A DNA stretch of 54,040 bases from Clostridia bacterium. GTDB lineage: Bacteria; Bacillota; Clostridia; Oscillospirales; Butyricicoccaceae. The stretch is taken from assembly GCA_017394205.1 (NCBI GenBank), contig JAFOPS010000052.1, forward strand, positions 1-54,040, written 5' to 3'. This document shows, piece by piece, positions 8,080 to 16,937 of the stretch. Under the pieces are notes generated by a model. The model was not told where the DNA came from, made no database searches, and saw nothing but the letters and a program-made list of their open reading frames with translations. Made by a program: the position numbers and the translations under genes. The first letter of the stretch is position 1. Each line of letters opens with the position of its first letter.

Positions 8080-8159
8080 AGAAAAGCTCCTTTCGCTTAT
8101 GTGTCGTCCGGCGGACAAGCGCCGTTCAGACATCTTTTTACACGGTCTATATCTATTTT

Positions 8160-8188
8160 ATTATGCCGTTTTTTATCCGGCATGTCAA
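8160..8188 (-). promoter_or_regulatory. promoter of the sepF-yggT-divIVA-ileS unit
   Basis: Minus strand TTGACA (8188-8183), 17-bp spacer, CATAAT (8165-8160). It lies in the 142-base gap between the HlyD-like gene and sepF, and would give a 5' leader of about 75 bases. Confidence 0.75.
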
Positions 8189-8221
8189 CAGTTTCCTTGC
8201 GTTTCGGCGTTTCTTTGCGTC

Positions 8222-9430
8222 TTATTTTCGGCTGACGACCCGGTTTTCCTCCAGTCCGCTGCCCTGAACGATGATCCTGTCGTAACGGTAAAGCCCCGCC
8301 TTGGCCGATTCCGCCGTGGGAACGAGATAATAGCTTTCGGTCTGATAGATCCACGACACCGGCTTGAAGGTGACCACGCTGCCGTCCAGGACGTAAACGC
8401 CCCATCGGCCCTCGTTTTGCCGCAGGGCGCGGGTGGGCACCTTGAGCCCGGTGTAAACGTCGGTGATGATATCGATATCCTGCTGCCGGGCAGTAAGATA
8501 TTCCGGATTCATCCGGTCGCTCTTCAGCACCAGAACAGCCCGCCCGTCGTCATAGGTCTGGAGTCGGACGATGTCCGCGGTGATCTCGCCGCCGCCCAGC
8601 TCCGGAAAGTCGATCCGCGCCGTGCTGCGCTGCTGCAGCGCCGTGGCCTGCTCCGCCGTCAGCGCAGCCGCGTAATACCAACAGAAGCCGGTAGTCACCG
8701 TTCCAGCCGCCTCCGTCACTTCTTCCGGACGCAGGCCGTCCAGCATGGCGGGCGTGATCTCATCCAGCATGGCGGGCGTCAGGACGCTTTCGTAGCCGTC
8801 GGTCCCGCTGACAAAATAGCCGGAAGCCGGAGCCTTCAGCCGGCTGCTGCCGGAAAGGACCTGCTTTTGCTGCTCGTCGATCTGACTCTTCAGCTCGCTG
8901 ATGCGGGATTCAAAGACCTCACGGTCGGCCTCGCTGCCGCTTCGGCTGACGATGAGCTGCTGCACGGCGGCGTAATCCCCGCCGATGCGGGAGGGGTCGC
9001 CCTGGGCCAGCGCCGCCGAGATGGCGGCCATGTCGTCAAAGATCAACTGGTCCAGCTTGACGCTGTCGGTCCCGCTGGTGAGCATGGAATAGGCATATTC
9101 CAGCGCGGCAAGCCGATTCTGGAGCGTCCGCACCGAATCGTAAGTCCTGCGGGCGCCGTCGTCGCTGAAAAAGACGGCGATGCTCTCGCCCTTGGAGACC
9201 TTTTCCCCGTCGCTCACCAGATATTCGGCGGAGGAGCCGGCTTCGCCCTCTACCACGGTCTGCCCGCGGATGAACCATCCCGTGGCCGAGATCTTGTCCT
9301 CCACCGTCACCTCCAGGGCGTCCACCGTCCGGATCTGGCGGGTCAGGTTTTCGATCACCTGATAGCCGGTGTAGCCCAGAAGGGCGATCACCAGCAAAGC
9401 AGTGAGAAGAATGCTGATTTTACGCTTCAT
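8222..9430 (-). CDS. HlyD-like membrane-fusion/adaptor protein
   Basis: A 402-residue protein with a single N-terminal membrane anchor (about 5-25), then an extracytoplasmic region. It contains a lipoyl/barrel-sandwich half (DKISATGWFIRGQTVV), a helical section (about 100-200) and the second half (SSRLKAPASGYFVSG). This is the order of HlyD/AcrA-type efflux adaptors. The beta-barrel domain follows (ARIDFPELGGGEITADIV). No pump subunit is adjacent, so the partner is unknown. Its ATG at 9430 lies inside hfq: the two frames overlap by 11 bases, and AGGAG precedes the ATG. The upstream extension of the frame runs through hfq and is not likely to be translated. Confidence 0.8.
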   Translation of the reverse strand: MKRKISILLTALLVIALLGYTGYQVIENLTRQIRTVDALEVTVEDKISATGWFIRGQTVVEGEAGSSAEYLVSDGEKVSKGESIAVFFSDDGARRTYDSVRTLQNRLAALEYAYSMLTSGTDSVKLDQLIFDDMAAISAALAQGDPSRIGGDYAAVQQLIVSRSGSEADREVFESRISELKSQIDEQQKQVLSGSSRLKAPASGYFVSGTDGYESVLTPAMLDEITPAMLDGLRPEEVTEAAGTVTTGFCWYYAAALTAEQATALQQRSTARIDFPELGGGEITADIVRLQTYDDGRAVLVLKSDRMNPEYLTARQQDIDIITDVYTGLKVPTRALRQNEGRWGVYVLDGSVVTFKPVSWIYQTESYYLVPTAESAKAGLYRYDRIIVQGSGLEENRVVSRK

Positions 9431-9695
9431 ATGTGCTCCTGACAGAGGGCGGCCGCTCCGAGCGGTCCTCCTGCCACGTCCGCAGCGGGCGCTGCGGGAT
9501 GATGGTGGAGATGGCGTGCTTATAGACCAGATACTGCTTCCCTTCATAATGGAGCAATACGGTAAAGCCGTCGAACGCCGTGATCACGCCCTTCTGCTGA
9601 AATCCGTTGGTGAGAAAGACGGTCAGCGGCATCCGCTCGCGCCGCGCCTCATTCAAAAATGTGTCCTGCAAACTGCTTTTGATCTTGTTTTCCAT
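9420..9695 (-). CDS. hfq: RNA chaperone Hfq
   Basis: A 91-residue protein. The Sm1 region (QDTFLNEARRERMPLTVFL) and the Sm2 motif YKHAIST are both recognisable. Hfq forms hexameric rings that bind sRNAs and mRNAs. GGGGAG precedes the ATG at 9695. An upstream in-frame ATG at 9728 would overlap the end of miaA and has no ribosome site. miaA-hfq adjacency is typical, with a 16-base gap here. The short C-terminal tail (about 15 residues after the Sm core) overlaps the start of the adaptor gene. Confidence 0.95.
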   Translation of the reverse strand: MENKIKSSLQDTFLNEARRERMPLTVFLTNGFQQKGVITAFDGFTVLLHYEGKQYLVYKHAISTIIPQRPLRTWQEDRSERPPSVRSTYEA

Positions 9696-9711
9696 GGTGA
9701 CTCCCCTTTTC

Positions 9712-10668
9712 TCAGGTTTTTTCGTCACCAGTATAGCCGTGTTTTCGCAAATATTCTGTCGATTCCTGCAAAATACTGTTCAAATCGGAATCCTCTTTCC
9801 GGATGATCCAATGGATCCTGCCGTCCCGGCGGAACCAGGTGAGCTGGCGTTTTGCATAGTTGCGGGACTTTCGGCGGATCAGCTCCGCCGCCTGCTCCAG
9901 CGTGGCCTGTCCGCGGAAATAGTCGGTCAATTCCTTATACCCGATGGCCTGGGCCGCTGTCCCGCGCAAAAGGCCCTCGTCCAAAAGCGCGCGCACCTCG
10001 CGCAAAAGCCCCTGCTCCAGCATCTCGTCCACCCGGCGGTCGATGCGGTCATAGAGCAGCGACCGGGGCTCCGCCGTCAGTCCCAGCATCACCGCCTCGA
10101 AGCGGGGCAGCGTCATCTGCGTCCGCAGATTGTGGGCCGTGATGGTTTCGCCGGTGGCGCGGAAGACCTCAAGGGCCCGCAGAATGCGCCGCTTGTCGTT
10201 GAGATGGAGCCGCGCCGCGCTGTCCGGGTCCGCGGCGCGGAGCTGCTCCAGCATCCGCTCCGGGCCGTTTTGCTCCCATTCCCGCTCCAGCGCGTCCCGC
10301 AGACCGGAATCCGCGCCGCAGGGCTGATAGCCCGCGCCGCGGATCAGCCCGTCGATATACAGGCCAGTCCCGCCGCAGACGATCGGAACTCTCCCCCCGG
10401 CAAGGATCTTTTCCACGCACGAGCCCGCCTCCTCCGCATAGCGGGAGACGGAATATTGCTCGCCCGGGTCGGCCACGTCCAGCATATGGTGGGGAACGCC
10501 CTGCATTTCTTCCGCCGTGGGCTTGGCGGTGCCGATATCCATACGGCGGTAGATCTGCATGGAATCCGCCGACACCACCTCGCCGCCCAGCCGTTTCGCC
10601 AGCGCGACGGAAAGGGCCGTTTTCCCGGAGGCCGTCGGCCCGCAGATCACAATGATCCTTCCGCTCAT
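9712..10668 (-). CDS. miaA: tRNA dimethylallyltransferase
   Basis: A 318-residue enzyme that adds the isopentenyl group to A37 of tRNAs reading UNN codons. The N-terminal P-loop GPTASGKT (10-17), the DSMQIYRRMDIGTAKP stretch (about 35-50) and the VGGTGLYI-like CGGTGLYIDGL are family hallmarks. Its ATG overlaps the mutL stop (ATGA), so translation is probably coupled. miaB, which modifies the same base further, lies 4.8 kb upstream in the same direction. Confidence 0.96.
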   Translation of the reverse strand: MSGRIIVICGPTASGKTALSVALAKRLGGEVVSADSMQIYRRMDIGTAKPTAEEMQGVPHHMLDVADPGEQYSVSRYAEEAGSCVEKILAGGRVPIVCGGTGLYIDGLIRGAGYQPCGADSGLRDALEREWEQNGPERMLEQLRAADPDSAARLHLNDKRRILRALEVFRATGETITAHNLRTQMTLPRFEAVMLGLTAEPRSLLYDRIDRRVDEMLEQGLLREVRALLDEGLLRGTAAQAIGYKELTDYFRGQATLEQAAELIRRKSRNYAKRQLTWFRRDGRIHWIIRKEDSDLNSILQESTEYLRKHGYTGDEKT

Positions 10669-12590
10669 ACGATACGCTTGAACAGCTTTTCCAGCTGATA
10701 GCGGGAAAGATAGGTGACACAGGGCCGCCCATGGGGGCAGTTGCGCACCTCGTTGTCGGCCAGAACGGCCTCGGCAAACTGCTGCAGCTCCTGCGCGTCG
10801 GTGTCCATGCCCGCCTTGACTGCGGCCTTGCAGCTGATGCTTTTCAGCAGATCGTCCAGCAGCTCGTTGTCCGCGCCCCGGTGGGACAGCAGCCGCGCCC
10901 CGATCTCAGAGAGAACGAAGGGGATATCCTGCTCGTCCAGGTACATGGGGGCCTCCCGCACCAAAAGCGCGCCCCGTCCGAAATCCTCGATGCCGAAGCC
11001 GACTTTTCGAAGCAGATCGGCATGCTCCAGACAGGCGTCCTTTTCCACCTGACTCAGCGTCACGGTTTTGGGAGAAAGCAGAAGCTGCGACGCCTGTCCG
11101 TCCAGCCCGGCCTTGATGCGGTTGAAAAGCATCCGCTCGTGGGCGGCATGCTTGTCGATGAGCCAGAGGCCGTCCTTGTCCTCGGCGATGACGTAGGTCC
11201 GGAACGCTTCGCCCAGCACCCGCACCTGCGGCGGCTCGGGCCCGGTCTCCGAAGCCCGGTCCTCGGGGGACGCGGGCGGGGTTTGCTCAGTCTTTTGCTC
11301 CTCCGGAGCGGCGGTGGAAACGGATGGCTTCACCGGATCGAAGGTCAGCGGATCAAGCACAGGCTCCACCAGCGGCGGAAGCTTGTCCTCCGCGGCGGGC
11401 GGGACGTTTGATTTGGTCTGATACGGCATGGAAGCAGGCTGCTTCTGCGCCACGGCGGCCCGGGCGCTTTGATAGGATTCCGCAAAGGTAGGCACGCTCT
11501 CCCGCCGCTCGACCTCGAGCCGCATCTTTTGCTGGCCGCCGGTGAGGTGATCCTCCCGGGGGGCCAGCAGATTGGGCTTTTGCCGCAGCTCCTGCAGCTC
11601 ACCGTTTGCATCCAGCGCCGCCGCCACACTCTGATATACGGCGGAAAAAATTTCTTTTTCCCGGGAGAATTTGACCTCCAGCTTGGCGGGATGCACGTTG
11701 ACGTCCACGGCCGAAAGGCTGAGCCGCAGATCCAGATAGCAGACGGGATAACGCCCCGTCATGATCCTGCCCTTGTAGGCCTCCTCCACGGCGGCCGACA
11801 GCAGCCGGGAGCGGACGTATCGCCCGTTGATGTAAAACGCCTGCTGCGCGCGGGTGGCCCGGGTGATCTCGGTGGGAGAAATATACCCGGAAACGGCGAT
11901 CTCCCCAAGGGAGCCGGAAATGGCCAGCAGCGACCCCGCAAGATCCCGTCCGCCGCAGGCATAGATGGCCGAACGCATCTTTCCGTCGCCCGGCGTGGAA
12001 AAGATCTCCCGCCCGTCGCGGATCAGCCGGAAGGCCACCTCGGGATGGGAGATGGCGATCTGCGCCGCCGCCGATTCGGCATAGGCGGCCTCGGTGGCGT
12101 CTTTTTTGAGAAATTTTGCCCTGGCGGGGACGTTGAAAAACAGATCCCGCACCACCACGGTGGTGCCCAGCGGACAACCGGTCTCACCGTAGCCGGTCTC
12201 TTTTCCGCCCTCGATGGTGATCTGTACGCCTTCGTCGTAATGCTTGGTCCGGGTGAACAGATCCACCCGGGAAACAGAAGCGATGGCGGCCAGCGCCTCG
12301 CCCCGGAAGCCCAGCGTCCCGATGGCCGAAAGCTCGCTCTCGCGCCGGAGCTTGCTGGTGGCGTGGCGCAAAAATGCCGTTCGGACGTCCTCGGGCAGGA
12401 TGCCGCTCCCGTCGTCGGTGACGCGAAGATAGGAGATCCCCCCGTGGCGAAGCTCCACGGTCACATGCTTCGCTCCCGCGTCAACGGCGTTTTCCAGCAG
12501 CTCCTTGACCACCGAGCCGGGCCGTTCCACCACCTCGCCAGCGGCGATCAGGTTGGCCAGCTGGGGTGACATTTGATAGATTTGTGCCAT
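10665..12590 (-). CDS. mutL: DNA mismatch repair protein MutL
   Basis: A 641-residue protein with a GHKL ATPase N-terminus (ELLENAVDAGAK, GFRGEALAAIASV), a Pro/Glu-rich linker (about 360-450) and a C-terminal endonuclease/dimerisation domain. The metal-site motif DQHA(x2)E(x4)E reads D479-K-H-A-A-H-E485-R-M-L-F-N490. The D, H and first E are kept, but the last E is N. The second conserved motifs CKAAVKA and CPHGRP are intact. It works with MutS encoded immediately upstream, and its stop overlaps the miaA start by four bases. Confidence 0.96.
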   Translation of the reverse strand: MAQIYQMSPQLANLIAAGEVVERPGSVVKELLENAVDAGAKHVTVELRHGGISYLRVTDDGSGILPEDVRTAFLRHATSKLRRESELSAIGTLGFRGEALAAIASVSRVDLFTRTKHYDEGVQITIEGGKETGYGETGCPLGTTVVVRDLFFNVPARAKFLKKDATEAAYAESAAAQIAISHPEVAFRLIRDGREIFSTPGDGKMRSAIYACGGRDLAGSLLAISGSLGEIAVSGYISPTEITRATRAQQAFYINGRYVRSRLLSAAVEEAYKGRIMTGRYPVCYLDLRLSLSAVDVNVHPAKLEVKFSREKEIFSAVYQSVAAALDANGELQELRQKPNLLAPREDHLTGGQQKMRLEVERRESVPTFAESYQSARAAVAQKQPASMPYQTKSNVPPAAEDKLPPLVEPVLDPLTFDPVKPSVSTAAPEEQKTEQTPPASPEDRASETGPEPPQVRVLGEAFRTYVIAEDKDGLWLIDKHAAHERMLFNRIKAGLDGQASQLLLSPKTVTLSQVEKDACLEHADLLRKVGFGIEDFGRGALLVREAPMYLDEQDIPFVLSEIGARLLSHRGADNELLDDLLKSISCKAAVKAGMDTDAQELQQFAEAVLADNEVRNCPHGRPCVTYLSRYQLEKLFKRIV

Positions 12591-12635
12591 GATTGCTCCT
12601 TTCCCGCGGCATATGCTGCCGCAAGCGCCCGGAGG

Positions 12636-12709
12636 CTCAGCTTTCCTTCGCCTTTTTGCTCAACTGATACAGCAGTCCCAATGCTTCGATGGGGCTCAGT
12701 GTGTCCGGC
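12636..12709. repeat. direct repeat, copy A of the mutS 3' end
   Basis: These 74 bases match 12840-12913 (the last codons and stop of mutS) at 72 positions. The two differences both fall in third codon positions of the MutS frame (GCG/GCA for Ala and CAG/CAA for Gln). Copy A lies in the mutS-mutL gap. Confidence 0.95.
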
Positions 12710-12711
12710 AT
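12637..12711 (-). pseudogene. 24-residue fragment identical to the MutS C-terminus
   Basis: In copy A the mutS frame is preserved to its TGA. By coincidence or design an in-frame ATG lies immediately before the duplicated Pro codon, giving M + PDTLSPIEALGLLYQLSKKA + KES. GCGGGGA upstream is a poor ribosome site, and part of it is in a strong hairpin, so translation is doubtful. Confidence 0.5.
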
Positions 12712-12839
12712 TCCCCGCAAAGGCATCCCTTTGCGGGGGCCCCGATCCGTTTTGCTTCGGTCGGGCTTTCCCGCCCTCCCTGCGCAGACGGCGGCACTCG
12801 CCGCCGCGGCGCTTTTGCGCCGTGTACCCTTTCGCCGGG
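12710..12839. repeat. 130-bp hairpin-rich insert between the two mutS-end copies
   Basis: It contains a perfect 11-bp stem with a 4-base loop (12713-12738), a 6-bp hairpin CGGCGG/CCGCCG (12789-12806) and a 6-bp hairpin with a TTTT loop (12807-12822). A looser inverted repeat lies at about 12741-12765. There is no plausible gene in it. This structure is typical of short palindromic intergenic elements; whether it recurs in the genome cannot be seen here. Confidence 0.6.
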
Positions 12840-12913
12840 CTCAGCTTTCCTTTGCCTTTTTGCTCAATTGATACAGCAGTCCCAATGCTTCGATGGGGCT
12901 CAGTGTGTCCGGC
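12840..12913. repeat. direct repeat, copy B (genuine mutS 3' end)
   Basis: This is the counterpart of 12636-12709. It encodes the last 24 residues and stop of the full-length mutS. Confidence 0.95.
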
Positions 12914-15480
12914 TCAAGGGTCTTGAGCTGCTCCACGATCTCCGCCCGGGCAAAGCCCGCCAGGCTGAGCTGATCGCTCTCCGGCTCCTCCGGCTCGTCC
13001 TGCGGCGGCAAAATGCCGGGCAGCACCTGGGCCTGCCGGGATTCGGTGTCCTTCAAAACCGCTTTGGCGCGGCGGATGACCTCTTCCGGCAGGCCGGCCA
13101 GCTTGGCCACCTCGATGCCGAAGCTGTCGCCCGTCCCGCCGCGGACGATCTTTTTGATGAAAATGATGTCGTCGCCGCGCTTTTTTACCACGATATTATA
13201 GTTTTTAACGCCGTCAACGCTGCCCTCCAGCTCACAGAGCTCGTGATAATGGGTGGCGAACAGCGTGCGGGCGCCCAGTTTTTTCTTGTCGGCCACATAT
13301 TCCAGCACCGCTCTGGCGATGGACATGCCGTCGAAGGTGGAGGTGCCCCGGCCGATCTCGTCCAGGATCAGCAGGCTCCGGCCGGTGGCGTGGCGCAGGA
13401 TATCCGCCACCTCGTTCATTTCCACCATAAAGGTGGATCGTCCCGCAAACAGGTCGTCGGACGCCCCCACCCGGGTGAACACCCGGTCGCACAGGCCGAT
13501 CGAGGCGCTTGCCGCCGGGACGAAGCTGCCGCACTGGGCCATGATGGTAATGAGCGCCACCTGCCGCATAAAGGTGGATTTGCCCGCCATATTGGGACCG
13601 GTGATCACATAAACGCGGTTTTCCCCGCAATCCAAAAGGGTGTCGTTGGGGACGAAGAGCTCGTCCTGCAAAACGGCCTCCACCACCGGATGGCGGCCCT
13701 CTTTGATTTCGATGCGGTCACTGTCGTCCACCGTGGGCATGACGTAATGATTCTGCTGGGCCGCCTTTGCCAGCGAGCACAGCGCGTCGACTTCGGCGAT
13801 GGCCTGAGCCGCGGCCTTGAGCCGGTGTGCCTGGGCCGCGATCTGCTCCCGCACCTGGGTGAACCGCTGATATTCCAGCGCCGTCAGGCGCTCGCTGGCT
13901 GAAAGCACCTCGCCCTCCAGCTCCTTGAGCTCGGGGGTGATGTAGCGCTCGCAGTTGGTAAGCGTCTGCTTGCGGATATAATCCGCCGGGGCCTGATCGA
14001 TATAGGATTTGGAAATTTCGATGTAATAGCCGAAGACCTTGTTGTAGCTCACCTTGAGCTTGGGGATGCCGGTGCGCTCCCGCTCGCGGGCCTCGATGTC
14101 GGCAAGGCGGTCGTTGCCGCCGCCCACCAGATCCCGCAGACGGTCGATCTCCCCGTCAAAGCCGTCGCGGATGATCCCGCCCTCCCGCAGGGAGAAGGGC
14201 GGCTCCTCCGAGATGGCCCGGCGGATCAGCTCCTCCACGTCGGAAAGAGGGTCCATATCCTCCCGGATCTGCCGCAGCAGCGGCGTCCGGAAGCTCTCCA
14301 GCTTTTCCCGCACGCCGGGCAGACGGACGCACACCTGCCACAGCGCCCGCAGATCCCGCCCGTTGGCGGTGCCGTAGACGATGCGGGCCGAGATGCGCTC
14401 GATATCGTTGATGCCCGAAAGCAGCTTTTCCAGCCCCTCCCGGGTCATGATGTCCTCCAAAAGCGCGGCTACCGCCTGCTGCCGCCGCTGGATGCGGGGC
14501 ACCGAAAGCAGCGGCTTTTCCAGCCATTGACGCAGCATGCGGGCCCCCATGGCGGTGCGGGTCTTGTCCAGCACCCACAAAAGGCTGCCCTTTTTTTCGC
14601 CGCCGCGGAGCGATTCGGTGAGCTCCAGATTGCGCCGCGCGGTATAGTCCAGCTCCATAAACTGACTGCGGCCGTAAACCTGCAGCCGGTTGATATAGGC
14701 AAGGTCGTTTTTCTGAGTCTCGTGCAGATAGGAAAGCAGGCCGCCCACGGCGCGGATCAGCAGCTCCTGCTCCGGCTCCGCCTTCCGGCCGAACTGCCGC
14801 TCGGCGGCCTCTCGCGCCGTTTCCTCTACAAAGCGCCATTCTCCCGCCCGCTCCACATATGCGCCGAGACGGTCCCTGGCAAAGGCAGTGAGCGCGGCGA
14901 CGCTGTAAGCGCCGTCGGACAGCAGCAGCTCGCTGGGCGAAAACCGGCCCAGCTCGTTGCAGATCTCGTCGGTCACGTCGCTCCCCGCAAGCTGGGTGGC
15001 AAAAACCTCGCCGGTGGAGATGTCGCAGAAGCAGACGCCGGCGCCCCGGGTGTCCTGATATACCGCCCCGATAAAATTGTTGCGGCTCTCGTCCAGCATG
15101 GAGCTCTCGGTGACGGTGCCCGGGGTGATCTTGCGGATGATCTCCCGCTTCACCAGCCCCTTTGCCAGCGCCGGATCCTCCATCTGCTCGCAGATGGCCA
15201 CCTTATAGCCCTTTGCCACCAGCCGCCCGATATAGCCTTCGGCGCTGTGGAAGGGCACGCCGCACATGGGCGCCCGTTCCTCCTGCCCGCAATCGCGGCC
15301 CGTGAGGGTCAGATCCAGCTCCTTCGACGCCGTTTTCGCGTCGTCGAAAAACATCTCGTAAAAATCTCCCAGCCGGTACATCAGGATGCAGTCCTGATTG
15401 TCCCGCTTGATCTCGAGATACTGCTGCATCATCGGCGTGAAGCCGGCGGCGTCCTTCCCCTTTGTCTTTTCCTTTGCCAT
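12841..15480 (-). CDS. mutS: DNA mismatch repair protein MutS
   Basis: An 879-residue protein of normal length that recognises mismatches. The mismatch-contact motif GDFYEMF is near residue 44. The ATPase Walker A is GPNMAGKST (about 628-636), followed by DEIGRGTSTFDG, the Walker B/signature region. The C-terminus ends in the helix-turn-helix dimerisation segment. Three bases separate it from miaB upstream. Downstream, a second copy of its last 24 codons lies between it and mutL. Confidence 0.97.
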   Translation of the reverse strand: MAKEKTKGKDAAGFTPMMQQYLEIKRDNQDCILMYRLGDFYEMFFDDAKTASKELDLTLTGRDCGQEERAPMCGVPFHSAEGYIGRLVAKGYKVAICEQMEDPALAKGLVKREIIRKITPGTVTESSMLDESRNNFIGAVYQDTRGAGVCFCDISTGEVFATQLAGSDVTDEICNELGRFSPSELLLSDGAYSVAALTAFARDRLGAYVERAGEWRFVEETAREAAERQFGRKAEPEQELLIRAVGGLLSYLHETQKNDLAYINRLQVYGRSQFMELDYTARRNLELTESLRGGEKKGSLLWVLDKTRTAMGARMLRQWLEKPLLSVPRIQRRQQAVAALLEDIMTREGLEKLLSGINDIERISARIVYGTANGRDLRALWQVCVRLPGVREKLESFRTPLLRQIREDMDPLSDVEELIRRAISEEPPFSLREGGIIRDGFDGEIDRLRDLVGGGNDRLADIEARERERTGIPKLKVSYNKVFGYYIEISKSYIDQAPADYIRKQTLTNCERYITPELKELEGEVLSASERLTALEYQRFTQVREQIAAQAHRLKAAAQAIAEVDALCSLAKAAQQNHYVMPTVDDSDRIEIKEGRHPVVEAVLQDELFVPNDTLLDCGENRVYVITGPNMAGKSTFMRQVALITIMAQCGSFVPAASASIGLCDRVFTRVGASDDLFAGRSTFMVEMNEVADILRHATGRSLLILDEIGRGTSTFDGMSIARAVLEYVADKKKLGARTLFATHYHELCELEGSVDGVKNYNIVVKKRGDDIIFIKKIVRGGTGDSFGIEVAKLAGLPEEVIRRAKAVLKDTESRQAQVLPGILPPQDEPEEPESDQLSLAGFARAEIVEQLKTLEPDTLSPIEALGLLYQLSKKAKES

Positions 15481-15483
15481 GCG

Positions 15484-16902
15484 TTATTTCACCTTTCCGA
15501 ACAGCGCCCAGGTGGAGCTGCGGTCGATCTCAGCCCGGGCATATTGCCCGATGAGCCCCCGGTCGCCCCGCAGATGCACCAGCTTGAAGCCCGCGGTGCG
15601 GGCGGTAAGGTCGTAATTCGGGTCGTCGCTGAGCCCGTCGATCAGCACGGTCTCGGTCTTACCCACATATCCGGCGTTGATCTCGCGGGAGATGCGGTTC
15701 TGCACCTCCAGCAGACGGTCGAACCGCCGCTGTTTTTCTTCCCGGGTCACGGGGTCGGGCATTTCCGCCGCCAGCGTGCCGGGCCGGCGGGAATAAATAA
15801 AGGTAAAGAGCGAATCGAACCGCACCCGCTCCAAAAGCGCCAGCGTTTCCTCAAACTCCGCCTCGGTCTCGCCGGGAAAACCCACGATGATGTCGGAGGT
15901 GATGGTGAGATCGGGCATGACCTTCCGAGCATAGTCCACCAGCTCCAGATATCGCTTCGTATCGTAGCGGCGGTTCATGGCCTTCAGCACCCGGTCGCTG
16001 CCGCACTGGACAGGCAGATGGATGCTGTGGCAGACTTTCCCGCATTTTGCCATGGTATCGAAGAGCTTTTCCGAAGCGTCCTTGGGATGGGAGGTCATGA
16101 AGCGGATGCGGAAATCCCCCTCCACGGCGTTGCATCGCTCCAAAAGCTCGGCAAAATCGGGATACCCCTGCTGATCAAGGCCGTAAGAATTGACGTTCTG
16201 TCCCAAAAGGGTGATATCCCGATAGCCCCGGGCTGCCAGGCTTCGAAGCTCTTCCAAAACCGCCTCGGGTGAGCGGGAACGCTCCCGTCCGCGGACATAG
16301 GGAACGATGCAGTAGGTGCAGAAATTGTTGCAGCCGTACATGATGGAAAGCCACGCAGACGGCCCCTCCTTCCGCACGGAGCGGACGCCCTCCAGAATGA
16401 CGCCCCGCTCGTCGCCGGAGATGTCGAAGATCCTTTTTTTCTCCGTGAGGCGTCGGTAAAGAAGCTGCGGAAATTTATACAGCGCGTGCGTGCCGAACAC
16501 GATATCCACATAGGGATAGCTTTTTTTGATCGTTTCGGCCACCCGGGGCTGCTGGGGCATGCAGCCGCAGACGCAGATCATCACGTCGGGGTTGGCTTTT
16601 TTATAATGGGAGGTCTGTCCCACGTTGCCGAAGACCCGCATCTCGGCGTGCTCCCGGATGGCGCAGGTGTTGAAGATCAAAAGATCGGCCCGCTCCTCGT
16701 CGTCGGTCATGCCGAAGCCCATGTCGGCCAGCATGCCGCGGATGAGCTCGCTGTCGGCCTCGTTCTGCTGACAGCCGAAGGTGACGACGCAGGCCAGAGG
16801 CTGGCGGGGCAGGCGCGCCCGATAAAGCTGCCGCACCCTGTCGGCATAGTCCTGCTGGAGCGCAAGCTCCTCCTGTGGGATCACTCTGTTCCGATCGTCC
16901 AT
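15484..16902 (-). CDS. miaB: tRNA-2-methylthio-N6-dimethylallyladenosine synthase MiaB
   Basis: A 472-residue methylthiotransferase. The N-terminal domain has three cluster-binding cysteines (FGCQQNE, NTCAIREH, CGCMPQQ). The radical SAM core has MYGCNNFCTYCIVPYVRGRE, and a C-terminal TRAM domain follows. It converts i6A37 to ms2i6A37 on tRNAs first modified by MiaA. GGGAGG precedes the ATG. It is the first gene of the miaB-mutS-mutL-miaA-hfq-adaptor series. Confidence 0.96.
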   Translation of the reverse strand: MDDRNRVIPQEELALQQDYADRVRQLYRARLPRQPLACVVTFGCQQNEADSELIRGMLADMGFGMTDDEERADLLIFNTCAIREHAEMRVFGNVGQTSHYKKANPDVMICVCGCMPQQPRVAETIKKSYPYVDIVFGTHALYKFPQLLYRRLTEKKRIFDISGDERGVILEGVRSVRKEGPSAWLSIMYGCNNFCTYCIVPYVRGRERSRSPEAVLEELRSLAARGYRDITLLGQNVNSYGLDQQGYPDFAELLERCNAVEGDFRIRFMTSHPKDASEKLFDTMAKCGKVCHSIHLPVQCGSDRVLKAMNRRYDTKRYLELVDYARKVMPDLTITSDIIVGFPGETEAEFEETLALLERVRFDSLFTFIYSRRPGTLAAEMPDPVTREEKQRRFDRLLEVQNRISREINAGYVGKTETVLIDGLSDDPNYDLTARTAGFKLVHLRGDRGLIGQYARAEIDRSSTWALFGKVK

Positions 16903-16937
16903 ATTGCCTCCCGAAATCTCTGAAAATTCACATTATA

